From assembly GCF_047511655.1 (NCBI RefSeq), contig NC_133396.1:134177490-134241489 (forward strand): DNA of 64,000 nucleotides. The letters are read 5' to 3'. Positions 46,601 through 59,230 of this stretch are shown here, one piece after another. Source of the DNA: Castor canadensis. Lineage: Eukaryota; Chordata; Mammalia; Rodentia; Castoridae. Position numbers and translations under genes: made by a program. Numbering within the stretch: the first letter of the stretch is position 1; every line of letters starts with the position of its first letter. Below the pieces are notes generated by a model. It saw nothing but the letters and a program-made list of their open reading frames with translations. It ran no database searches and was not told where the DNA came from.

Positions 46601-47690
46601 AACTCTGATCTTTATTAATTCTTTCCTTCTTTTTTTGAGCTTGGTTTATTCTTGTTTTTCTCTGACCTGAAGTGGTGTCATCATGTTATTTATTTGAGAA
46701 CTCTCTGAATTTGAAATGTAGGGCTCCAGAGCTACAAAGTTCCCACTTAGATCTGGCATCGCTGTATCCAACAGATCTGGTAAGTTGGGTTTTCATTTTT
46801 ATTTTATTTCACTCAACTATTTAAATCATGTCCCTAACCTTTTTTGCTTTAGTTTTTTTTTACATAGAGTTTTGCATTTTTTGCCTGGGCAAGTCTCAGA
46901 CCATGATTCTTCTACCTATCCTTCCCATGTTGCTGGGATTACAGTTGTACTAGCATACTTTTACTATTTGTCTAGATGGGTTTCACTAACTTTTTGCTCA
47001 GGATGGACCTTGAACCATGATCTTGTTAAGTGGCTGAGCCCATGCCTGGTTGATCCTATGAATTTTCAATTTTTCCTATTTTTTTTTATGGTGTATTGTT
47101 TACTATCTATCTATTTGTGCATTTTCTATAGTTTTTTTGCTGCCCATTTCCAATTTTATTCTGTTATGATCTGATAAGATACAAGATATTATTTCAGATT
47201 TATTTTTGTATTTGTTAAGATTTGTTATATGGCCTAAAGTGCGGTCTATTTTGAAGAAAGTTCAATGAACTTCTGAGAATAATTTGTATTCCATCATTGT
47301 CACAAGGGATATTTTATAGATTCGGCTACATCAATTTGATCAATGGAGCATTTTAACTTTGAAGTTTTCTTATTCATTTTTTATACAAATGATTCATCTA
47401 TTGATGAGAGTAGGGAAATAAAGTTATACACTAGCATTGTATTTGTAGTAGTAGTAGTAATATTGGGAATGATCTTTGATACAGATGTATTTGCAATTAT
47501 TATATATCCCTGGTGGACTAGTCCTATATTTGCCAAGGAGTGACCTTCTATAGCTCTTCTGACTAATTTTAGCTTTAATCTACTTTGTCAGGTACTTCTG
47601 CCTAATTTTGGGTTCGATTTTGTGTTTATTTTTTCCCATCCTTTTATTTTGTATATGTTTTTTTTTTTTTGTCACTGAGGTGAGTTTCTT
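43660..47690 (-). mobile_element. Old L1, 3' part (3' UTR and ORF2), first half of a split copy
   Basis: Degenerate L1 ORF2 read on the minus strand, with 3' UTR-like sequence near 43660-43900. It contains a minus-strand SINE (46845-47065). It stops at gtgagtttctt, where the younger L1 inserted, and resumes at 58525. No intact frame. Confidence 0.75.
46845..47065 (-). mobile_element. Dimeric SINE (Alu/B1-like arms) in old L1
   Basis: Antisense SINE with tgggattacag (the Alu/B1 'tgtaatccca' core) and two arms resembling 26525-26840. It interrupts the L1 ORF2. Confidence 0.6.
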
Positions 47691-48476
47691 TTTTTTCTCT
47701 TTATTCATATATACATATGTACATGCATTGTTTGGGTCATTTCTTCCCTCTGCCCCCTGCCCCATCCCTCTGCCCCTCATCCCCCTCACTTCCAGGCAGA
47801 ACAAGTTCTGCCATTTTCTTCAGTTTTGTTGAAGAGAAGACATAAGCAACATAAGCAATAATAAGAACGACAAAGCATTTTTGCTAGTTGAGATAAGGAT
47901 AGCTACACAGAGAGATTCCTAGCATTGCCTCCCTGCACAAGTGTATTACAACCCAAATTGACTAATCTCTACCGACCTCTTCATTACTTCCCAGTCACTT
48001 TCCCATATTGACCTTTGCCACTTTAAAGTTACTGGATTAGCTCCTCTGCAGTGGGGACATCAAATGTTTTCAAGTTTTGGGTTTTTTACCTATCCCCAGT
48101 CCTCCCTGTATGTGCTCTCCCCTTAGCATGTGACCCAAGTCCAACAACATTACTGTCTTTGCCCTAGATTTAAAGTCTGCATATGAGGGAAAACATACGA
48201 TTTTTGGTTAGCCTGGCTAACCTCAGTCAGGATGCTGTTCTCAAGTTCCACCCATTTACTTGCAAATAAATTTTACTCATGGCTGAGTAAAATTCCATTG
48301 TGTATAAATACCATATTTTCTTAATCCATTTGTCAGTAGAGGGGCATCTTGGCTGTTTCCATAACTTGGCTATTGTGAATAGTGCTGCAATAAACATGGG
48401 TGTGCAAGTGCCTCTGGAGTAACCTGAGTTGCATTCTTTTGGGTATATCCCTAGGAGTGGGATTGTTGGATCATAT

Positions 48477-48848
48477 TGTAGCAAGGAGGAGGACCAGAAA
48501 AAATCAGACTAGCCCTGAGTTCTGATAAGGTAGCAAGGGGTAGGGATGGCATAACAGAGAGATAAAACCTGAGAAATCTGAACAGGAAGAAGGTCACATG
48601 GCACCAGGGAGGGCAAGTCACATAGCACTAGGATAAAGTAGCTAATAAAATTAAATATAACCATATATGAATTAGACCTTACTTTTTGCTTCTGTAACCT
48701 GATTGCAAGGGTATATAAGGTGAGACACCTTTGTTCTCAGAGCTCAGCCTTTTGACATGAGTCCTTTGAGTCTGCTGGCACAATAAAACATTACTTCCTG
48801 CTAATTGCCTCAAGAGTCCTGTATCTCAGCTAGCAAACTCTTGCAACA
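48477..48848 (+). repeat. 5' LTR of the ERV1-like fossil
   Basis: 372 bp beginning TGTAGCA and ending GCAACA, matching 54369-54728 over its whole length. It inserted into the 3' part of a minus-strand L1, whose sequence resumes after the 3' LTR. Confidence 0.88.
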
Positions 48849-50302
48849 TTTCTTGGGGGCTTGTCTGGGATTGTAGAGATGAAGAGTTGTCACTTTCCTT
48901 GTCACCAGGGTGCATTCCCCCAGACCACCAGGAGGAGATCCCACCAGGCACTAATGGACAGTTTGTTCTGAAGGGGGATTCATCTTCCCAGTGAGTTGGG
49001 ATGAGGGCCTCAGAACCAGCGAAGGGAGGGGAGGACCTCTCATCAGACTGGTAAGAACCCAGGTTCACATTCAGGTCTGCCTCAGGATGCAGAAGAGGAG
49101 CTTGATCACCTCCCAATGGGACATAATAGTAACTGCCATTTTTGGGGTGAAACCACGTGTCACAGATTTAAGGATCAATATGGAAGTATGGTGCTATATG
49201 AGAGTATATGAAAATGCGATCTGAGATGCAGCCCAGCAGCAAAGTGAATGAGGAATTCCTTCCCACTCTGTGTTTGTCTGGCAGTCTGGTAATGGGAGGA
49301 GATGGGTGAAAATCTGAGTAAAACACTCCCTTGGAGTGTTTGATTAATAACTTTAAAAAGGGATTTAATGGAGACTGCGGAGTTAAGTTAACTCCTACAA
49401 GATAAAGGTCCTTTGTGAAGTAGATTGGTCTGCTTTTGGTGCAGGATGGCCCCCAGAAAGGTCACTAGATAAAATTGTGTTTAATGAAGTTTACAGAGTA
49501 ATTGTGAAAAAAAATCCTAACACCCAGGAGAATGTGAAAAGCCAGTAGGCTAAAACTGGTCTTCAAAAACCAGACTTTGTTGTTTATTTAAGTTCAGGGA
49601 GCAATTTATTGGGAAGACTGAAGAGAAATCAGTCTTTCAGTCCTGATGGGTAGCTTTGATGCCCCAGTTTGCACATCTTTACCCAAAATGCACATCCTGA
49701 AGAGGACTGAGGCTCAGAACTAACTGAGCACTTACAAAAATTAACACACGAAAGATGGACTTACACTGATACTTAAGATCTGGTCTAATTTGAAAGAAAA
49801 GGAATGTTGCCAAAGGGTTATGAATGTAGACAGAGGGAAATGGAGAAATGGGAACAAAATTGGGATGAAGTCTTCATGGATGAAATGAAGAGAGAAAGAG
49901 AGGGAAAAGAGAGAGAAGAAAAAATAAAATGTCATGAAATGTTTGGAGACAGAAAAGGATGAAAGTTTTAATACACTTCTTCAGTTGAGTTTTTATGTCT
50001 TAAAAATAAAAAGTAGATAAAAAAACAATTTAGGATTATAAAAATATGCCAAAAATACTGAACTTGCTGGCACTTTTACTTCTAGGGCACATAAATAGAA
50101 CTACCTAAAAGGATAAAAAGAAAAGGAGAAACTTCAACTGTTGCTGGTAAAAAAACAAAAACAAAAACAAACCAAAACAAAAAAAACCTGTTCCAAAAGT
50201 TTGGTGCAGTAACCTTGGTCTGATATTGAGACAGTCATGAAATGCTTATGTTTGCTTTGCTAATGGCTGGTCAGCGTATGCATCCATCTAATGATATGCT
50301 CA

Positions 50303-50306
<4 letters not shown>

Positions 50307-50354
<48 letters not shown>
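50307..50354. repeat. (GT)n microsatellite inside the ERV fossil
   Basis: More than twenty pure GT units, the longest dinucleotide run in the window. Confidence 0.95.
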
Positions 50355-50357
<3 letters not shown>

Positions 50358-51869
50358 CATCTTCAAAATGGTTCTGAAAATGCTGCTATAAGGTTAATAT
50401 GATACTCAATGTAACAAAAAATTATTGTTTTTATTTTAAAGATCTCTGTTATAAACTGCTTAGACTTTTTACACACAAATATGTAAACATCTTGAGAATG
50501 GTTCTTATTAGAGAGTCAGTGTAAAAATATTACTCTGTTCTGCTGCTACTTTTAAGAAAACAGGTTATCAAACTTATTTCAATCAGGTCTCACTAAGATG
50601 CAGGTATTCAGGGGTTAACACTCTGGCTGAGACCAGAGGAGGAAAAAAAAAAAGAAGAAGAAGAAGAAGAAAAGGGGGGACCACAGCCTGTAACAAAAAT
50701 CTTGGAATTTGGGTAGTTAAAGAAATGACCTTCAGGTGATTCATTCTGCCATACTTACAGTCTGGAATTTAATTCTCTCTTATAATACAGGGGTCTATTA
50801 ACAAATGGGATTTCTATAAATTGTTTTTACACAAAAAATAATTTTAAGGTTGCTTTCTTTCTGTTTTTTTCCCCATACAAATATAAGATTCTTAGTTAAA
50901 AGGTTTTATGAATTAATTTCAACAAGTAACATGATATTAAAGATAGGATTTTAAAAAACAAAAGGTTAAAAATACTTTTGGATAAAAAAAAGGGATAAAG
51001 ACAAGCTGCCCCAGAGGATACAGAATAAGTTGTCATAAAGATAAAGAGTAAGTTTTCATAAAAGATGGAACTTATAGATGCTTATGTAAGTGATTAAGTT
51101 GACTAAAATCTAAAAGTTACAGTAAAGGTTTTGTAAGGTCAAAATTTAAGGTACTGATGTTAAACTAATACTTAATTCTCTAAGCTCATAACAACAAGGT
51201 TATCTTTAAAATATAATATTGTTCTTGATAAAATTTACCAAAAAAATTGTCTTAAATGTTTTTTGTTTTGTCAAGGTAACTGTCAGGAATTTTTGGTGCA
51301 ACAGGTTAATGCACAAATTTGGCACAACAACAAGAGTTTACTAAAACACAGAAAAACAAGAGGCAGCTGAGCACAAGGAATACAGCTGCACTGATGTGAG
51401 AGTTAAAATAAATTTACTTATGTAAAACCAAAGTGCACCCTCCAGATAGGATTAAAAAAAACTCAACAACAAAAATAACCCCAGTACACTGGAAATCAAG
51501 ATCTCCAGTTTTTATTGGCCTCAACAAGTGAAGGTGTTAGTCCTACTCCTTCCACATGTTGGATGGAGGGAATTTGTGCCCTGGGATGTCCAGATTGGGC
51601 CTGTTATTTTAGGGGGTGCTCCATTGACTACAGGCTCGTGGGATCCTGCTGTATGTCATGAGCCATATGTTAATGTCAAAAATCTGGGATCATCCCTTAT
51701 CAACATCTGAGCCATGATTCTTGGCCACTATGTTTCCTACCTCCATACTTAGTCCCCATAAATATACCTGTGCTCTCTGGTGATTTTTGTCAGGTTTTAA
51801 CTACTAAGGTAACTGAGTCATGTTCATTTGAGAGCTGGTTTATGCTGGGGTTAACAATGAAGACAGCAA

Positions 51870-52177
51870 TGTTAGGAATAGAACCCCTCCCACCTGCACA
51901 TGGCTTACCTTTATCTCCCTGGATAGATGTCAAGGACATTTGGGCAGACAGTGACCTAACTACAACTTCTCTTTCTGGGTTGCCCAGCAGCAATATCCCT
52001 TAGCAACCTTCCTGGTACTTTTCCACAGCCGTCTATATTTAGCCCAAGCTGTGTATAGCAATGGGCTCTAGCTCTCTTGCTGGGGTCTCTCCCCACAAGA
52101 CTCCTGCCTAAACAATAAACCCTGTACTGGTGTTTGAACCATCTCTCTGCCTCTTCTGTGCCTCTTATTTTCTAACA
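51870..52177 (+). repeat. LTR-like segment inside the ERV fossil
   Basis: 308 bp with complementary ends TGTTAG...CTAACA, a TATA-like box near 52035 and AATAAA at 52114-52119 followed by a T/C-rich tail: the form of an LTR, unrelated to the outer pair. No target duplication is visible, so it may be a remnant of a larger nested element including the unexplained 51280-51869 stretch. Confidence 0.4.
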
Positions 52178-52880
52178 GTTTATATAAAACTTTCTAGATG
52201 ACCTCATAGTTAACCAACTGTTGTCTTGGGAGATTCTAATACAGTTGGCACCCTATATATGTCTGTGACTGGGTTATTTGGGATCACTGGCACTGTTCCC
52301 CCCAAATGATGAAAAAATATAAGGTTTTACTTCAAGAGCAACAACTAAACTAATACTTATATATAGCCTCTATAAAGCTGTGATGCTGTTGCTTGTTCTT
52401 GTATATTAAATATATTTATGTTTTTCAAATATATCAAGCCTTCTAAAATACAAAATTTAGTTAAACATGGTAACAAAATGTTACTGGTACTGATATACTG
52501 TTCTGTTAGTTCTAAATTGTCCATCAGAATTTTAACCATGACTTAAGTTTTTGTCATTACAGTTCTGATCCTTCTGGGACATTTACAATCAAGTCTATAA
52601 AAAATGACTGTAATAACTACTTATGTGTCATCCAGGTTAGCTTTTCAGACATCTGCTTTTGTTAGACATTGTTTTGTACTGTACTTGTCTAAAAGCCCAT
52701 TGCCTAAGAGCCACTCTTTCTGACTCTTTGTTGCTTACATTTGGCCATAAGGGTCTAGTTGGCACTGACTCCCACCTGATCTGCTTGTTATTCCCTCCTG
52801 ATGTGGGATCAAGATCAACCAAACAAACAAAATCCAGGAAAAAGAAAATCCTGATGATGACCAATCAAGAAAGATCTTCA

Positions 52881-52971
52881 GTCTGAGGCCATATCACCCT
52901 GAACGTGTCCAATCTCATCTGGTCTCAAAAGCTAAGCAGGGTCTGGCCTGGTTAGTACTTGGATAGAAGAC
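52881..52971 (+). pseudogene. 5S rRNA retropseudogene, 3'-truncated
   Basis: From GTCTGAGGCCATATCACCCT to GTTAGTACTTGGATAGAAGA this follows mammalian 5S rRNA from its first base to about position 91 of 121, with roughly ten substitutions. The internal control region is recognisable (AGCTAAGCAGGGTCTGGCCT). The flanks share a short near-repeat (AGATCTTCA before, AAATCTTCA after), consistent with retroposition. It sits inside the ERV fossil, so it is younger than that insertion or was carried with it. Confidence 0.85.
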
Positions 52972-54368
52972 AAATCTTCAGAGGAGACTGTTCAGAGACA
53001 AGCAGTTTGTAGACAAGGGGGGAATGCCATCAAAGTTCCAATAGAGTCACTGGTGCCAGACTTGTCAAAAGTAAAGAGATGGTTAAAGACATGGTTGTTA
53101 TGCATGTGTGGCTATCTGGCATTAAAGCCCTTCTAGACACAAACTCAAATTTTTAGAAAGGGTCTTCAACTTAAATAGAGACAAAATAACTATTTTTACT
53201 GGCTCTAAACATGTCCTTTGATACTTAAAATTGGTGGTTTTAACTTTTTTAAACAATGAGTTTTCTTGGAGATATATACTGACAGTATATAGTTGCCATA
53301 GTAATTCTACTCTTAAAAAATAATGTCTGGATAAAACAATAAAAGAAAATGTCCAACCATTAAAACCCCATTGGAGGGGCTCTTTTGTTGTTATCTTGTC
53401 TACTCCCAGCATAGTTAAAGTATCAGTGATTGCTTCTTGGATCTACCACAGTCAAGTCAAGCTTCTCTTGAGTAGGAGTGCATCCCTGATCCAGCTTCCC
53501 CATGCAAGATCATCCTCCAGAACCTAATTGCCCTCCCTCAGCAGGACTCTGCTTCCCAGAAAAGAACACGGGACCAAGAACAACCGAACAACAGCCCTGT
53601 GCTAGTCACCACTGGAAGCTGACTAGTCTATGCATGGCAGAAGCTTGAGGAGTCAACTCTCCAACAGAACAAATGGGATATGTTTTTCACACCATTTATT
53701 TCACTGTAATGCATTGTCACCCCTTGTCTGTATCTGCTGCTGTAGTTCTCACACTAAATTTGCCATAGGCTTGGCAGAAACTGCCCTACTGATTGGTCTC
53801 ATGGTGAAAGGTTTTTATTTGCTCTCTTCTATCTCTTGAGCAGGATGCATAATTACTACTTATTGTTACTGATCTCGTTTAACAAAGGACAAAATACACA
53901 GCCATCCTTCACAAGGGAAAAGCTGCCCCTAATTACAATCATGGCACCTGTAACCCTGCAAATTTCACTGTACTTAAGCTATCTGATTAAACATGAGGAG
54001 AAGTAATTAGTATAAAAATAGATAAAAAGGGTATTAACCCTGAGAGTCTGATACACCTCAAATTAGTAACCATTACCCATGACAGTTCCTCATCAAGTTT
54101 TTCACTCCTTTTACAAGGAGATGAGAAATGAATTTTCCATCTCTGCCAAAGCTAAAAACTTGTTCTTCTTACTGGCTGAGTCTGTAGCCCAGAAAGTCAA
54201 TGTTACTTCATGCTATGTTTGTGGGGAGGACCAAGGTGGGAGACCATTGGGCTTGGGAAAAGGATAACAAATGGCCTTACATGTAATGATGTTATAAAAA
54301 TACAAACCATTAAATTAAGATGATGCTCTTTGACCCTAGGTGGGTCTGAGCATCAAAGGGGGGAATAA

Positions 54369-54728
54369 TGTAGCAGGGAGGAGGACCAGAAGAAATCAGA
54401 CAAGCCCTGAGTTCTGTTAAGGTAGCAGGGAGGTAGGCATGGCATAGCAGAGAGATAACACCTGAGAAATCTTACATGAGGAAAGTCATGTAGCACCAGG
54501 GAGGGGAAAGTCATGTAGCACTAGGATAAAGTAGCCATTAAATTAAATATAACCATATAGGGATTAGACCTTGCTTTTTGCTTCTGTAACCTTCTTGCAA
54601 GGGTATATAAGGTGAGACCCCTTTGTTCTTGGCCATGAGTCTGCTGAGTCTGTGCTTGCACAATAAAACATTGCTTCCTGCTAATTGCCTCAAGCGTCCC
54701 ATATCTCAGCTAGAAAATTCCTGCAACA
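54369..54728 (+). repeat. 3' LTR of the ERV1-like fossil
   Basis: 360 bp partner of the 5' LTR, directly preceded by a purine-rich tract. The L1 continues right after the ATAT duplication. Confidence 0.88.
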
Positions 54729-55010
54729 ATATTGCAGATCTATGTTTAGTTTTTTAAGAAGCCTCCATATTGTTTTCCAGAGTGGTTGCACTTGCTTGTG
54801 TCCCCACCAGCAGTGTACAGGGGTTCCTTTTTCCCCATAGACTCACCAACACCTGTTGTTGGTGGCGTTTTTGATGATAGCTATTCTAACAGGGATGAGG
54901 TAGAATCTTAGTGTGGTTTTGATTTGCATTTCCTTTATGGTCAGAGATGGTGAACCTTTTTTCATGTGTTTCTTGGCCATTGAATCTCTTCTTTTGAAAA
55001 AGTTCTGTTT

Positions 55011-55230
55011 ACTAGCAAAAACCTTTGGTCCTTCCTACTATTGCTTGTACTCTGAAAGTTAGAGATAAGGGCAAAATAGTTTTTGCCTGGTAGCGAGGGG
55101 GTAGGTGGGGAGAGGGAAGGGGTGGAGGGAAAGGGAGGGGCAGGGGAAAGGGGAGAGAAATGACCCAAACATTTTATGCACATATGAATAAAAGAAATAA
55201 AGAAATAAAATAAATAAAATAAAATAAAAA
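55011..55230 (+). mobile_element. Short L1 3' stub with a perfect 15-bp target duplication
   Basis: About 220 bp of L1 3' UTR: a G-rich tract, then acccaaacattttatgcac, and an A-rich tail. It is flanked by GAAAAAGTTCTGTTT at 54996-55010 and 55231-55245, so it is a target-primed insertion on the plus strand into the minus-strand L1. Confidence 0.87.
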
Positions 55231-58200
55231 GAAAAAGTTCTGTTTAGTTCCATTGCCCATTTCTTTACTGGTTCATTGATTTTGGGAGAGTTTAGTTTTT
55301 TGAGTTCTCTGTATATTCTGGTTATCAGTCCTTTGTCTGATGAAATATTCTGTAGACATCATCTAGGTCCATTTGATCTATGGAATGATTTAGTTCTAGA
55401 ATTTCTTTATTGATTTTTTTGTTTGGATGACCTATCTATTGATGAGAGGGGGTTATTAAAATCTCCCACTACCACTGTGTTGGAGTCTATATGTGCTTTT
55501 AATTCCTTCAGAGTATGATGAAATTGGGTGTACTGACGTAGTGTGCATGTAGGTTGATAATTATTTCCTTTTGGTGTATTTCTCCTTTTATTGGTATGGA
55601 GTGTCCTTCTTTATCTTGTTTCATCAATGTAAGTTTGAAGTCTACTTTGTCTGAGATAAGTATTGCTATTACTGCCTGTTTTGGGGATCCATTGACTTGG
55701 TAAATGTTCTTCCAGCCTTTCACCCTAAGCCAGTGCTTGTTTCTGTCAATGAGATGGGTCTCCTGTAAACAACAAATTGATCTTCCTTTTCAATGCAGTT
55801 TGCCAGATTCTTTTGATGGAGGAGTTAAGTCTATTAACATTCAGTGTTAGTACTGATAGGTATGTGGTGATTCCTGTCATTTAGTTGTTTTTGTTGTTTA
55901 AGGGTTTGATTGTGTGCAGCTGAATCAATGTTACTCTCTGATTCCTTGTCTTTTCTTCTCCTGTGGTTTGGTGTTGCCTGTGCTCTCATGATTTTGTTTG
56001 CTTTCATTTTCTGTGTGCAGAATTCCTTGAAGAATCTTTTGTAGAATTGGCTTGGTAGTTATATATTGTTTTAGTTTCTGTTTATCATGGAAGACTTTTA
56101 TTTCTCTTCCTGTTTTGAATGATAGTTTTGCTGGGTAGAGTATCCTAGGGTTGAAGTTATTTTCATTCAGTGCCCAGAGACCTCACTCCATTCTCTTCTT
56201 GCTTTTAAGGTTTCTGTTGAGAAATCTGCTGTGATTTTGATGGGTTTACCTTTGTATGTTATTTGTTTTTCCTCTTACAGCCTTCAATATTTTTTCTCTA
56301 TTCTCTGTGCTTGTTGTTTTAATGATAATATGTCATGTGGTAGTTCTATTTTGGTCAAGTCTGTTTGGTGTCCTGGAGGCTTCCTGTACCTGAATGGGCA
56401 TAGCTTTCTCTAGGTTTGGGAAATTTTCTGTTATTATTTGTTGAATATATTGCAAATCCCTTTTGCTTGGACCTCTTCTCCTTCTTCAATGCCCATAATT
56501 CTCAGGTTTGGTATTTTGTTGGAATTGGTGAGTTCTTGCATATTCCTTTTTGAGGTCTTGAGTTGTTTGACTAATAGCTCTTCAGTTTTTCCTTTAATTT
56601 CCATTTTATCTTCAAGTTCTGAGATTCTGTCTTCCACTTGTTCTAGTCTGCTGGAGTGACCTTCCATTGTGTTTTATATTTGTTTCATTCTTTTTTTCTT
56701 TGGTTTTCCATATAATGGGTCACTTCCTCTTTAATATTGTCTATTTTCATCTTTAATTCATTTATCTCTCTATTTATAGTATTCTCTGTTTCACTTTGGT
56801 ATTTATTTAGGGCTCCTATGAGTTCATTTATTTGTTTCTGTGTCTTCTTGTATTCTTTATTTTTGGTGTCTTGAAATTTCTTGAGTGTCTCTTATGTTTT
56901 GGGTGACCATGTCTAGTAATATCTCCATGAAATTCTCAGTGATTACTTGCATGATTTCTTCTTTGTGATTGTTTTTTTGGGCATCCTTTGGTTCCTTGGC
57001 ATCATTTATCTTTGTTTTGTTAGAGTCCGGAACTCTGTATCCATTTTCTTCATTTCCCTCTTAATCTTGTATTAAATTATTTTTAGGGGGAGAATGGTTT
57101 CCATCTCTTTTTCATCTTCCTGTCAGTCCACTTGGTTCTCTGCAACTATGTTCTTGATAGGCTAGTTGGTGGTTTCAGTCACCTGTTTTCTTTTCCTGGG
57201 TTTCATTTTGTTTTTTTCCTGTATTGGGTTTGTAGCTAAGTGTGTGTGTGTTATTTCTGTCACTGGTCTGGGTGTAATTTACTATTTGCTAATTCACAAT
57301 AGTAAAACTAACAACAACAAATCCAAAGAAATCAATGTGGACAGATGAACAAGCAAACACAAACAAATAATAAACAGAACAAACAAACAAACAAAAAATT
57401 CTAGGCTCAGGATCAATAGAATTTCAGTCTTGGTTTAAGTTCTGGTATTACTCTTCTAGCATCTGATCCTGGTGTTGGTATTTAAGCAGAAGCTCTGTTA
57501 TAGTCTTGCCAGGTAGATGGGTAGTGTTTGGTTTTTTTTCTTCTGTCTTTCAAAGGCAGCTGCTTGATCAGCTCCTCCCTCAGTGGGGTGTGACAGTTAA
57601 GGTTTTTATGTTGCCCTCAGATTCTGGAATCAGCTCTGTAGCTCACCATCTGTCCTACTTTGGAGTTGGGTTTTCACTGTGCTTGTTTACTGGGGGCTTG
57701 TTTCTTTGCCTCACCCCCTTTCTCTGGGACAAGGTCAGTGATACATCAACTGGCCCCCTGCTTTCAGTGTGTTGTGATGGTTTGCTGATTATTTTTCAAT
57801 TTTGCAGTGTTGTTTGACTTTAGATGTTGCTCACTGGCTCAGAAGATGAGCTTTGTGGAGCACTTCCTGCCATATTTCAGGCAGTGGCTTATCACCTGCC
57901 TGCTGTTGGCTCTTCTGCCTTTCCAGTTTTTGTTTACTCAAAGTTCTCACAGATATCAGCTCCTTGCTCATCCCCCCTTCCCTAGTGCACTTTTGGTAAC
58001 TCTGTCCCTCTGCTGTGTGTTAGTTTTCAGTTTCTTGTTTATTGTTCAATTTTTTTTTTATTGCAGGGGTGTCAGTCTGCCCAGGGGGCTATGCTAAGTT
58101 ATCCTAGTGGTGGCTGGGGGGACACCGCATGATGGTTGGTGCTCACCTGTTGATCTGTTGAATGTCTCCCAAGCAGGTTTGGAGCAGCATCTGGAAGTGC

Positions 58201-58524
58201 AGCAGCCCTCCTGTTTTTTCAGTGTAACGTGGCATGAAGAAGCTTTCCACAGGCTAGGGGTTCAGGATGTCAAAGTTTTGATTCTATTTGCTGCTTTATT
58301 TCTGCCAAGTGTGGCTCCAGTGTCTCAGTGAGGTTTTGGAGTCTCAGAGCTCACACTCTCTGCTTCTGTGCCCTACTCACCATCTTCTCAGTCTTTTTTC
58401 CAAGGGAAACTTTTAAATTGAACATTCCTTTGTTTTAGCAAATTCCAAAGGAAAAAAATTCCCACAAGAAAAAGCCTTCCTGATTGAGAATGCCAGGGCT
58501 ACTACTATCTGAGGTGAGTTTCTT

Positions 58525-59230
58525 ACAGACAAAAATCAGTCGGATCTTGGTTTTTAATCTAACCAGCTTATCTACATCTTTTAAATGAATTTTTAAACTC
58601 TTTACATTTGGATCACCATGGAAAGTCATGTACAAATTCCTGTTTAATTTTCTGATAGTTTTAAATATTCTGCATTCTTTTTTCCTCCCTATTTATCTCA
58701 GAGGTTTGTTAGTTTAGTGAAGAAATGTTGATACCTTCTTAGTTCTCATTTGTTTATGCTTTTCTACAAAGATTTATTCTTTCCTAAGTACTTGTGATTG
58801 TGCATACTTTTCTTGTGCTTTTTGCATATGATTCATTTAACTATCTTCCATTATGCTGGTTTAGTTGTCATAAATTGCTTTAGTTTATGCTTATCTTGGA
58901 AGGTCTTCATTTCTTTTTTGGTTTTAAAGGTGACCTTTTCTGGATATAGTAGTCTTGGTAGCCATTTATTTTCTTTCAGGGCTTGAAATATATCATTCCA
59001 AGCTCTCCTTCTCTTTAGGGTTTCTGCTGAGAAGTCTGCTGTTTTACTGATGAGTTTGTCTTTGTACATACATCGTTGGTACTTCTCTCTTTGAGCTTTC
59101 AAAATTCTTGCATTTTTCTGTACTCTTGGCATTTTAACTATGATATAGTATTAAATATTGTTAGAAGTTCTTTTTTTGTCATGTCTATTTGGGGTTGAAA
59201 TGCCTCCTTTACCTAAATGACTGTATTTTT
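58525..59230 (-). mobile_element. Old L1, 5' part (ORF1 C-terminus), second half of the split copy
   Basis: Continues the old L1 after the 16-bp duplication. The minus strand at 58851-59132 is open for 93 codons and resembles the ORF1p C-terminal domain (TADFSAETLKRRRAW and FMTTKPA, as in mammalian ORF1p). The upstream end fades near 59230, before the SCR19-like pseudo-exon. Confidence 0.72.

Larger units (their letters stand above)
48477..54728 (+). mobile_element. ERV1-like provirus fossil with paired LTRs
   Basis: Two related LTRs (48477-48848 and 54369-54728, both TG...CA) flank about 5.5 kb of interior. The 4-bp target duplication is ATAT (48473-48476 and 54729-54732). A sequence like a tRNA-Pro primer binding site (48854-48871) follows the 5' LTR and a polypurine tract (54355-54367) precedes the 3' LTR, both as in gammaretrovirus-like ERV1. 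The LTRs carry a TATA-like box (near 48712) and AATAAA (48782-48787). Near 54080-54250 the interior resembles an envelope surface region. The element is thoroughly broken with no long frame; the LTRs differ at roughly a tenth of positions by eye, suggesting an old insertion. The interior also holds an inner LTR, a 5S pseudogene and a GT repeat. Confidence 0.85.
47691..58508 (-). mobile_element. Near full-length L1 (younger), split by an ERV and an L1 stub
   Basis: A 16-bp target duplication (ctgaggtgagtttctt, 47675-47690 and 58509-58524) bounds it. In transcript order: long 5' UTR (58508 to about 56700), ORF1 with an open 77-codon coiled-coil stretch (56434-56667), the endonuclease part of ORF2 (down to about 55345), an internal deletion joining endonuclease to the C-terminal region (near 55340), then the ORF2 C-terminus interrupted by 55011-55230 and by the ERV, and a 3' UTR ending in a T-rich tract at 47691. 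It is dead. Confidence 0.8.

Noticed and set aside
52881-52971. Functional 5S rRNA gene
   Set aside because: Truncated at about position 91, with several substitutions and no T-run terminator in place.
58851-59132. 93-codon minus-strand basic protein
   Set aside because: It matches the L1 ORF1p C-terminal domain (TADFSAETL motif).
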